35,104 bases of DNA, from IMG/VR virus record IMGVR_UViG_3300022833_000249, positions 1 to 35,104 of that record; one strand, 5' to 3'. The translations under genes were made by a program, and so were the position numbers. Source of the stretch: a virus. The notes below the pieces were generated by a model. The model worked only from the letters and a program-made list of their open reading frames with translations. It was not told where the DNA came from and ran no database searches. Below, one piece after another: positions 30,174 to 35,104 of the stretch. Within the stretch, counting starts at the first letter, position 1, and each line of letters begins with the position of its first letter.

Positions 30174-30940
30174 TACCAATTTATATTCCGACAAGAGGTA
30201 CTGTAACCAAAACATACGATAACCTACCTGATTCAATTAAGAAAAGTGTTATTATGTTCACGGACAACATCGTTGACAGTATCCCTCTTGATCAACAATT
30301 ATTATTTAAAGGGGGCATTGCAAACAAGCGCCAAGCATGTATTGATCATGCTATCAAGACCAACAATGAACATATGGTACTGGTTGATGATGACGCATTA
30401 TTGTATAAGGTGATTCGTAATGAGGATGGTACACATAAAGCGGCAAAGGAACTTGCTGATGAAGAATCATACAAAAGTTTCTACGTTGATGCAATTCAAC
30501 GATTCGTTGACGACGATGCCCTGACAATTATCAGTGATCATTCTCGGGCGTTTATCAATGGTAAAAATGAAACGAATAGTAACCTAAACAAATTTTGTAT
30601 TCACGATCTTGCCAAGGTTAAAAAGAGTGGGTGCGTATATAACCGAATAACTATATTCGAGGATATTGATTTTTACCTACAGTTATTCAGAGCAGGTTAT
30701 TCAGTGCGTAGAACAAAAATTATATCTTCAATCAATGATTCGAGTGATTATGTTGATATGAGTCCAGATAAATACACCGCAGTGTTCTTAGATTGGCAAG
30801 AGCACTTTCATCACAACGTAAAGATAACATGGGATACAGCCTCTATATTTGCTGGCAATAAAAGAGTTCCAGTAACAGTTAATATCAAATGGAAACCTAT
30901 GGTATATGAAACCGTGGATTTAAATAATTTTTTTGAATAA
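30170..30940 (+). CDS. second GT-A glycosyltransferase-like protein with clamp-like C-terminal tail
   Basis: The 256-residue protein begins MIPIYIPTRGTVTKTYDNLP and has GGIANKRQACIDHA, then VLVDDD (Asp73-Asp75, donor-binding position), and TIFEDIDFYLQLFRAGYSVRR near the middle, all paralleled in the gene at 22228. These fit the TET-associated GT-A family. It ends TVDLNNFFE, a weaker version of the polymerase tail. It lies between a small gene and thyX, away from the dioxygenase, so the two paralogues may add different sugars or act in sequence. Substrates cannot be read from sequence. Confidence 0.7.
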   Translation: MIPIYIPTRGTVTKTYDNLPDSIKKSVIMFTDNIVDSIPLDQQLLFKGGIANKRQACIDHAIKTNNEHMVLVDDDALLYKVIRNEDGTHKAAKELADEESYKSFYVDAIQRFVDDDALTIISDHSRAFINGKNETNSNLNKFCIHDLAKVKKSGCVYNRITIFEDIDFYLQLFRAGYSVRRTKIISSINDSSDYVDMSPDKYTAVFLDWQEHFHHNVKITWDTASIFAGNKRVPVTVNIKWKPMVYETVDLNNFFE

Positions 30941-30948
30941 GGCATAAT

Positions 30949-31620
30949 ATGGAAGTAAAGCTAGTAGCATATACGCAACCCACAGAAGAGTTTGCGGTTA
31001 AAGGAGTAGAAGATGTACAAGACCTCATTGCATTCTGCGCAAAAGTGTCAAATCCATCAGGGCAGTTCGACCTAGAAACTTCTGAGCGACTTATTAGGTA
31101 TTTGGTCAAGCACCAGCACTGGAGCCCCTTGGAAATGGCTAGTGCCACTTTGGAAATCACCACTACACGTGATATTGCCCGACAAATTCTACGACATAGA
31201 TCTTTCACGTTTCAGGAGTTCAGTCAGCGATACGCAGACCCGACCAAAGACTTAGACTTTGTTATTCGTGAAGCACGACTACAGGACACCAAGAACCGTC
31301 AGAACAGTATTGAGACCGATGACTTTGCCCTTACCGTATGGTGGACGGCAGAACAGCAACGCATTATCGAACTAGTACAAAGTACTTACAAACAGGCAAT
31401 TGAGCGTGGTATTGCTAAGGAACAGGCTAGAGCGATCCTCCCCGAGGGTAACACAGTGTCTAGAATGTATGTACAGGGTAGTATCAGGTCTTGGGTACAT
31501 TTTATAGCTCTCAGATCCGGTAACGGGACTCAGAAGGAACATATGGAGGTAGCCAGGGCAGTGGCAGGGGTGATTGCTAAAATCTTCCCTATGGGGTCTG
31601 AGTTCATCGCAGATATGTAA
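30949..31620 (+). CDS. thyX: FAD-dependent thymidylate synthase ThyX
   Basis: ThyX makes dTMP from dUMP with methylene-tetrahydrofolate and FAD. The 223-residue protein carries the diagnostic RHR-x7-S motif, RHRSFTFQEFSQRY. The RHQ-like variation LVKHQHWSPLEM fits its N-terminal active-site loop. It works with dCMP deaminase, encoded upstream. An AAGG site is weak (ATAAGGCATAAT). It is the last gene before the terminator at 31652. Confidence 0.95.
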   Translation: MEVKLVAYTQPTEEFAVKGVEDVQDLIAFCAKVSNPSGQFDLETSERLIRYLVKHQHWSPLEMASATLEITTTRDIARQILRHRSFTFQEFSQRYADPTKDLDFVIREARLQDTKNRQNSIETDDFALTVWWTAEQQRIIELVQSTYKQAIERGIAKEQARAILPEGNTVSRMYVQGSIRSWVHFIALRSGNGTQKEHMEVARAVAGVIAKIFPMGSEFIADM

Positions 31621-31651
31621 TATTTTAGTATTAAGTTGTTTTAAAACCACA

Positions 31652-31684
31652 AAATACCCCTACACTTGCATGGGGTATTTTTTT
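31652..31684 (+). terminator. terminator after thyX with the next -35 box in its loop
   Basis: AAATACCCC (31652-31660) pairs with GGGGTATTT (31672-31680), a perfect 9-bp stem with an 11-nt loop, followed by TTTT. The loop contains TTGCAT (31666-31671), the -35 box of the next promoter. Confidence 0.8.
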
Positions 31685-31694
31685 ATGTTATACT
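31666..31694 (+). promoter_or_regulatory. promoter giving a leaderless mRNA for the 46-aa gene
   Basis: TTGCAT (31666-31671), 17-nt spacer, TATACT (31689-31694) with TGT extension. Seven nt after the -10 box lies the A of the ATG at 31701, so transcription should start at the start codon. Confidence 0.75.
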
Positions 31695-31700
31695 TCATTC

Positions 31701-31841
31701 ATGAATTCAAAAAGCAATACCCGCTACCTAATCCACTTCAGTGGTACTACTATGGTATTCACTGTCAAGGCATGTGCGGAACTCTATGGAGGAATGTACA
31801 ATACTCAAGTCGTTGAGGTACTGGTTTCTAATGACACCTAA
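31701..31841 (+). CDS. small hypothetical protein, 46 aa, predicted leaderless
   Basis: The 46-codon ORF starts MNSKSNTRYLIHF and ends LVSNDT. The promoter at 31666 places the transcription start on its ATG, so the mRNA would have no leader and no ribosome binding site. It is flanked by two hairpin-promoter elements as a one-gene unit. I do not recognise the family. Being bracketed by its own promoter and terminator-like signal supports its reality. Confidence 0.55.
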   Translation: MNSKSNTRYLIHFSGTTMVFTVKACAELYGGMYNTQVVEVLVSNDT

Positions 31842-31863
31842 CCGTTGTTTTTTTACAACAATA

Positions 31864-31888
31864 ATAACCCTACATTTGCAGGGGTTAT
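31864..31888 (+). terminator. hairpin after the 46-aa gene with the next -35 box in its loop
   Basis: ATAACCC (31864-31870) pairs with GGGTTAT (31882-31888) around an 11-nt loop containing TTGCAG (31876-31881). A second short hairpin GTTGT/ACAAC with a six-T loop lies at 31844-31859. The architecture copies the element at 31652. Confidence 0.6.
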
Positions 31889-31904
31889 CAAATTGTGTTA
31901 TACT
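31876..31904 (+). promoter_or_regulatory. promoter giving a leaderless mRNA for the SprT-like gene
   Basis: TTGCAG (31876-31881), 17-nt spacer, TATACT (31899-31904) with TGT extension. The predicted +1 is 31911, the A of the start codon. Confidence 0.72.
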
Positions 31905-31910
31905 AGCTTC

Positions 31911-32351
31911 ATGATAAAAATTAATTTCAATAGTTATATCAAGGGTACAGATCGTGCTCTTGTCCGTCGCGCAGTAGAATTCTTCATGCAGGAAGTCGTA
32001 ACTGAGCGTAAGATTAATAATACCCATCTGACACTGAGTTTCCGCTCAATGGAAGATAGTGGTATGTGTTCAGTATCTGATGATGACAATGTTTCGCGTC
32101 CAACTTGTTTTGATATGGACGTTGATGGTAAATTATCAATCAAGGAAATATTGATCACAATTGCACACGAAATGGTCCACTTGGGTCAGTTTCGCAACCA
32201 GAAATTGTTCATGAGTTATACCAGATTCAAATTCAATGGTAAGGTCTACCGCACGGATTGTTCATACAAGAACCAACCGTGGGAGAAAGAGGCATACCGC
32301 ATGGAAAAAGTATTGTATCGTAAATTTATTAAGGAAGAATCATCACTATGA
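31911..32351 (+). CDS. SprT-like zinc metallopeptidase-type protein
   Basis: From the ATG at 31911 the protein has 146 residues. It carries HEMVHLGQ (HExxH zinc motif, about residues 84-91) in a SprT/M78-like setting, followed by Arg/Tyr-rich segments and CSYKNQPWEKEA. SprT-like proteins are proteases or peptidase-like proteins acting at DNA-protein crosslinks, among others; the phage role is unknown. The promoter at 31876 predicts an mRNA starting exactly at this ATG, so upstream in-frame starts (31845) are rejected. The following 45-aa gene overlaps the stop by ATGA. Confidence 0.8.
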   Translation: MIKINFNSYIKGTDRALVRRAVEFFMQEVVTERKINNTHLTLSFRSMEDSGMCSVSDDDNVSRPTCFDMDVDGKLSIKEILITIAHEMVHLGQFRNQKLFMSYTRFKFNGKVYRTDCSYKNQPWEKEAYRMEKVLYRKFIKEESSL

Positions 32352-32485
32352 AAACTAAATTTGACTTGGTAGTATACTACCTCATTAACCCATCTAAGAC
32401 ACTGACTAAGACCCAAGAGCAGAATACTAAGGTGGTAGACAAAGTTTTGAAACCTAAGAACGCCCGCGTGGTCAAGTTCAGGTAA
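32348..32485 (+). CDS. small basic protein, 45 aa
   Basis: The ORF starts in an ATGA overlap with the SprT-like gene and ends 7 nt before the next gene. It is strongly basic (MKTKFDLVVYYLINPSKT, then LKPKNARVVKF) and has no motif I recognise. Coupled translation with the protease-like gene is likely. It may bind nucleic acid because of its charge, but that is a guess. Confidence 0.5.
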   Translation: MKTKFDLVVYYLINPSKTLTKTQEQNTKVVDKVLKPKNARVVKFR

Positions 32486-32492
32486 TACTGAT

Positions 32493-33002
32493 ATGAAACT
32501 ATTAGTAATAGGTCATGGTCGACACGGTAAAGATACCGTATGCGAAATACTGCGCGACAAGTATAAGATGAGGTTTAAGTCTAGTTCGGAGTTTTGTGCA
32601 GAACTATTCATCTATGATGTGTTAAAAGATCGATATGGATATACCTCTCCAGAGCAGTGTTACAATGATCGGCATAACCATCGAGCAGAATGGTTTGATA
32701 TGATATCAGATTATTGTAAGGATGATGCTGGTCGTCTGGGTCGTGCCATATTTGAATCTAACGAAATATACTGCGGACTAAGGAATAGTCGAGAGTTTAA
32801 TGCTATGAAAAACGCTCAGGTGTTTGACTGCGCAATTTGGGTTGATCGTAGTACGCATCTTCCACTAGAACCAACGGATAGTATGAATCTAGAACAGTGG
32901 ATGGCAGATTATACCATTGATAATAATGGTTCCAAGGACGAACTGTTGCTGAATGTACACACCTTAATGACGACACTTAATGTCAGGAGATATATTGCAT
33001 GA
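32493..33002 (+). CDS. P-loop deoxynucleoside monophosphate kinase-like protein
   Basis: The 169-residue protein starts with a P-loop VIGHGRHGKDTV (residues 5-16) and has NDRHNHRAEWFD and GLRNSREFNAM segments typical of phage dNMP kinases (T4 gp1 type). It would phosphorylate dNMPs for DNA synthesis, possibly including products of the ThyX branch. It is shorter than T4 gp1 (241). It overlaps the next gene by 4 nt. The substrate range is not evident. Confidence 0.7.
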   Translation: MKLLVIGHGRHGKDTVCEILRDKYKMRFKSSSEFCAELFIYDVLKDRYGYTSPEQCYNDRHNHRAEWFDMISDYCKDDAGRLGRAIFESNEIYCGLRNSREFNAMKNAQVFDCAIWVDRSTHLPLEPTDSMNLEQWMADYTIDNNGSKDELLLNVHTLMTTLNVRRYIA

Positions 33003-33331
33003 CTACCGACCAACAAAATAATGCGCTCGATAAGTTGAGTGAAATTACACAAGAAGCAGAAGCTGCCAGGCAAAGATTTGAATCTAAAGTAGATGGATGG
33101 TGGGATAGTTTATCTGAGCAGGAACGCGAATGGGCATTCTACTCAGTATGCAAACGGTTATATCAAGGTGAAATTAAAGAACGCGGAACTTACCGCTATG
33201 TGCTGTACGATGTATTTGGATTTAATGCAGGCATGTATACTCAGGGCATGGACTGCGGGTTTATGGCATTACATAATAGCATAATGACCGAAGATCAGTT
33301 TAACGAAGCGAATAAGTGGATGTGTGAATAA
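32999..33331 (+). CDS. conserved hypothetical protein, 110 aa
   Basis: The protein starts in an ATGA overlap with the kinase-like gene. Its stretch WWDSLSEQEREWAFYSVCKR, then YRYVLYDVFGF and GMDCGFMALHN, is a pattern I recall from marine T4-like phage proteins without assigned function. It is soluble, with an N-terminal helical part and two Cys. Translation coupling with neighbours is likely. No enzymatic motif is visible. Confidence 0.7.
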   Translation: MTTDQQNNALDKLSEITQEAEAARQRFESKVDGWWDSLSEQEREWAFYSVCKRLYQGEIKERGTYRYVLYDVFGFNAGMYTQGMDCGFMALHNSIMTEDQFNEANKWMCE

Positions 33332-33347
33332 CTCGATGGAAGTTAAT

Positions 33348-33818
33348 ATGTCGAAACCTAAATGTTATCAGCTGATCGGTGTTCCTAGTTCGGGTAAAAG
33401 TACTTGGGTAAATAGTCAAAAGTGGGGACTTATCTGTGCGTATGTCAGCACCGGCCGATATGTTGAAGCATACGCCGAAAGCGTTGGATTGACTTATAGT
33501 GAAGTATTTCATGATGTAATGCCAGGCGCTGTTGCTGCTATGGTAGACAGTGTTGAACTTGCCAGTAGTATGAAACAGGATGTGATCTGGGATCAGACCA
33601 GTGTGAGTGTAAAAAGTCGTAAACGCAAGTTTCAACTATTACCCAACTACGAACACATTGCTGTGGTGTTTAAGACACCAGACCAGACTGAACTGCTCAA
33701 GCGCTTGGCAACACGGCCTGGTAAGAATATTCCCTGGCATGTTATGGAAGACATGATTAAAAACCTAGAGATGCCTACTGAAGAAGAAGGGTTCTCGGAA
33801 ATTTGGTATGCTGAATGA
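33348..33818 (+). CDS. P-loop kinase of the polynucleotide kinase-like type
   Basis: The 156-residue protein carries Walker A GVPSSGKST (residues 9-17) and downstream a DQTSVSVKSRKRK segment with Asp and Arg/Lys typical of the T4 Pnk kinase domain / zeta-toxin-like P-loop kinases. No phosphatase domain follows, unlike full T4 Pnk. The ATG at 33348 is chosen because GGAAG (33338-33342) lies 5 nt upstream; GTG 33324 and ATG 33336 are less likely. It probably phosphorylates a nucleic acid end or nucleotide. It ends in an ATGA overlap with a micro-ORF. Confidence 0.68.
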   Translation: MSKPKCYQLIGVPSSGKSTWVNSQKWGLICAYVSTGRYVEAYAESVGLTYSEVFHDVMPGAVAAMVDSVELASSMKQDVIWDQTSVSVKSRKRKFQLLPNYEHIAVVFKTPDQTELLKRLATRPGKNIPWHVMEDMIKNLEMPTEEEGFSEIWYAE

Positions 33819-33874
33819 TTGAAATACTTGTAGCAATTTGGGTAGCAACCATAATAATAGGAATGGTAGAATGA
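33815..33874 (+). CDS. micro-ORF, 19-aa hydrophobic peptide with ATGA at both ends
   Basis: A 19-codon ORF, MIEILVAIWVATIIIGMVE, starts in an ATGA overlap with the kinase-like gene and ends in an ATGA overlap with the exonuclease gene. The peptide is hydrophobic and long enough for one membrane helix. It may be a membrane microprotein, or serve mainly to couple translation of its neighbours. Confidence 0.45.
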   Translation: MIEILVAIWVATIIIGMVE

Positions 33875-34290
33875 ATAAATTATTTTTGGACTGTGAATTT
33901 AACGGTTTCGGCGGCAAGTTGATGTCCATGGCATTGGTTCCAGCAGGACATGAACCTGAGTTCTATTGTGAGATCGAAATGACCGACCAGTTGGATCCAT
34001 GGGTTGCTGCAAATGTTGTTCCCCATATGACTGAGGCTCCTGTCGCCTACAGTGAATTCCAACAACGTCTGTGTCAGTATCTCATCAACATGGAGAACAT
34101 CCTTATTGTTGCTGACTGGCCAGACGATATTCGTTACTTCTGTGAAGCACTTATTACTGGCCCTGGCGAAAGAATTAATACTCCAAGTGTGATAAAGTTT
34201 GAACTGGACCTCAGCATCGACTATGTGTCAGCAGTTCCACACAATGCATTACATGATGCTCGTGGTATTAGAGATTATTTTACTGGATAG
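33871..34290 (+). CDS. DEDDh-type 3'-5' exonuclease-like protein
   Basis: The 139-residue protein begins MNKLFLDCEFNGFGG with DxE (metal-binding motif I), has ADWPDDIRYF (motif II-like Asp) and ends PHNALHDARGIRD (His and Asp of motif III). This fits a short DnaQ/RNase T-like exonuclease. It might trim RNA or DNA ends. AGGA (33859-33862) lies 8 nt before the ATG. It follows the micro-ORF by an ATGA overlap. A separate proofreading function is unlikely since gp43 has its own domain. Confidence 0.78.
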   Translation: MNKLFLDCEFNGFGGKLMSMALVPAGHEPEFYCEIEMTDQLDPWVAANVVPHMTEAPVAYSEFQQRLCQYLINMENILIVADWPDDIRYFCEALITGPGERINTPSVIKFELDLSIDYVSAVPHNALHDARGIRDYFTG

Positions 34291-34296
34291 AAAAAA

Positions 34297-34836
34297 ATGA
34301 AGACATTTGTGACTTCAGATTTACATTTTTCACACAAAAACATTATTAACTTTTGTCCACAAACTCGTGGACACTTCTCTGACATCGATCAAATGAACGA
34401 GTGGATGATTGCCGAATGGAACCGCAAAGTTGATGCTGGTGACTTGGTATACCTCTTGGGTGATATTGCATTTTGCAATGGCTATGATGCCAGTAAATAT
34501 GTAAACCGTTTAAATGGTCGTAAGATCTTGGTGCAAGGCAACCATGATGTAAAAACGCTGAAGGATATACATTTTAAAAATGCCTTTGAAGAAGTGCATC
34601 ATTATCTAGAGGTCAACTATGAGGGTTCCAAATTTGTTATGTGCCATTATCCGATCTTTGATCACAACGGCGCTAGCTATGGTTCTATTATGTTGCACGG
34701 TCATCGTCATGGTAATCCTACTGGAATCCCTGGCCGTATTATGGATGCTGGTTACGATGCTACTGGCGACATTGTGACTGAACTGGATCACATCATCACA
34801 AAGATGTCAAAAGTTGCCCATATGGATCACCACTAA
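34297..34836 (+). CDS. calcineurin-like metallophosphoesterase
   Basis: The 179-residue protein shows the five metallophosphoesterase motifs: SDLHFSH (residues 7-13), GDIAF, GNHD, CHYP and HGHRHG. Metal ligands are all present. Phage relatives are of unknown substrate; cyclic nucleotides, modified nucleotides or nucleic acid ends are possible. It lies 6 nt after the exonuclease-like gene. A strong hairpin follows, so it ends the operon. Confidence 0.85.
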   Translation: MKTFVTSDLHFSHKNIINFCPQTRGHFSDIDQMNEWMIAEWNRKVDAGDLVYLLGDIAFCNGYDASKYVNRLNGRKILVQGNHDVKTLKDIHFKNAFEEVHHYLEVNYEGSKFVMCHYPIFDHNGASYGSIMLHGHRHGNPTGIPGRIMDAGYDATGDIVTELDHIITKMSKVAHMDHH

Positions 34837-34870
34837 CCGATAGGTAATACTTCAGTACTACTGTTGCATA

Positions 34871-34920
34871 AAAACCACAAATATCCTTTATTTTACTGGA
34901 TATTTGTGGTTTTGTCGTTT
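34871..34920 (+). terminator. perfect 16-bp hairpin terminator overlapping the next promoter
   Basis: AAAACCACAAATATCC (34871-34886) pairs with the complementary 16 nt at 34898-34913 around an 11-nt loop. A T-rich stretch follows (GTCGTTTTT). The right arm contains TTGTGG (34904-34909), the -35 box of the next promoter. Confidence 0.85.
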
Positions 34921-34932
34921 TTGTGTTATAAT
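34904..34932 (+). promoter_or_regulatory. promoter for the gene at the window end
   Basis: TTGTGG (34904-34909), 17-nt spacer, TATAAT (34927-34932) with TGT extension. The -35 box lies in the right arm of the terminator stem. Confidence 0.72.
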
Positions 34933-34962
34933 ATACACATAGACAGCAACAAGAAGCACACT

Positions 34963-35104
34963 ATGATAGACAAAATTACTCCTCAACGGCCGGCTAGCGG
35001 TAAATTGACTCCTCGTCAACTCAGTGCTGATGTACAGGCTTTGATCAAACAAGCCAATACCCGCCAGAACGCACAACAACTACTAGCGGATGCCGCAGAC
35101 ATTC
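34963..35104 (+). CDS. hypothetical protein, 3' truncated by window
   Basis: The ATG at 34963 opens a frame that runs off the window (at least 47 codons; starts MIDKITPQRPASGKLTPRQL). It is hydrophilic with repeated Gln and Ala, likely helical in LSADVQALIKQANTRQNAQQ. It has a leader of about 24 nt from the promoter at 34904 and only a weak ribosome binding site. No function can be assigned. Confidence 0.6.
   Translation, partial: MIDKITPQRPASGKLTPRQLSADVQALIKQANTRQNAQQLLADAADI

Noticed and set aside
31845-31910. N-terminal extension of the SprT-like protein from 31845
   Set aside because: It translates the hairpin and promoter region; the family-like start and the predicted transcript start are both at 31911.
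1-35104. CRISPR arrays, insertion sequences, integrase, homing endonucleases or introns
   Set aside because: No regular repeat-spacer units, terminal inverted repeats with transposase, or interrupted core genes were seen.

Overview
The window looks like part of the genome of a lytic, T4-like marine- or freshwater-type myovirus. Genes are packed on the + strand with few gaps, many 1-29 nt overlaps and frequent ATGA/TAATG junctions. The T4 replication module is almost complete and close to canonical order: gp47, gp46, gp45 clamp, gp44/gp62 clamp loader, RegA, gp43 polymerase, UvsX and gp41 helicase. The CobS/CobT-like pair, Hsp20, MazG, ThyX and several small conserved proteins are typical of environmental (cyanophage/pelagiphage-like) relatives rather than coliphage T4. 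No photosynthesis genes, tRNAs, integrase, homing endonuclease or CRISPR were seen. IscU, IscA and DadA homologues of proteobacterial type suggest a proteobacterial host (inference).

Layout. 0-2.7 kb: recombination nuclease gp47/gp46. 2.8-6.2 kb: a VWA/HExxH protein and its MoxR-like AAA+ partner. 6.2-9.8 kb: clamp, small DNA-binding proteins, clamp loader, RegA. 9.8-11.8 kb: late-promoter-linked Hsp20 and a cluster of very small proteins. 11.9-14.5 kb: DNA polymerase. 14.5-27.2 kb: an accessory island between gp43 and uvsX, with a C5-cytosine methyltransferase, a CmoA-like carboxy-SAM synthase, a class II aldolase, DoxX, an A-type Fe-S carrier, IscU, IscA, DadA, MazG, a TET/JBP-type dioxygenase, a glycosyltransferase-like protein, a PD-(D/E)XK nuclease candidate, a primase-like protein, dCMP deaminase, a nucleotidyltransferase-kinase fusion and a HAD phosphatase. 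27.2-31.6 kb: UvsX, gp41, a second glycosyltransferase-like protein, ThyX. 31.7-35.1 kb: SprT-like protease, nucleotide/nucleic-acid kinases, DEDD exonuclease, phosphoesterase.

The most interesting reading is a cytosine hypermodification system. A C5-methyltransferase, a TET/JBP dioxygenase, two related glycosyltransferase-like proteins and a sugar-activating fusion enzyme are all present. The methyltransferase overlaps a CmoA-like gene, and its motif X carries Arg where Asn is nearly invariant, a combination that suggests use of carboxy-SAM and formation of 5-carboxymethylcytosine instead of 5-methylcytosine. The dioxygenase and both glycosyltransferase-like proteins end in short tails (SLEEFF, SLEDFF, DLNNFFE) like the clamp-binding tail of the polymerase (TLEDFFG), suggesting they are recruited to the gp45 clamp.

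Transcription signals are uniform. Eleven promoters have TTGCAA- or TTTACW-like -35 boxes, exactly 17 nt spacing and extended TGN-TATAMT -10 boxes; several are built into terminator-like hairpins, and two give predicted leaderless mRNAs. Three candidate late promoters (TATAAATA or AATAAATA) precede hsp20, the small-protein cluster and the nuclease candidate.
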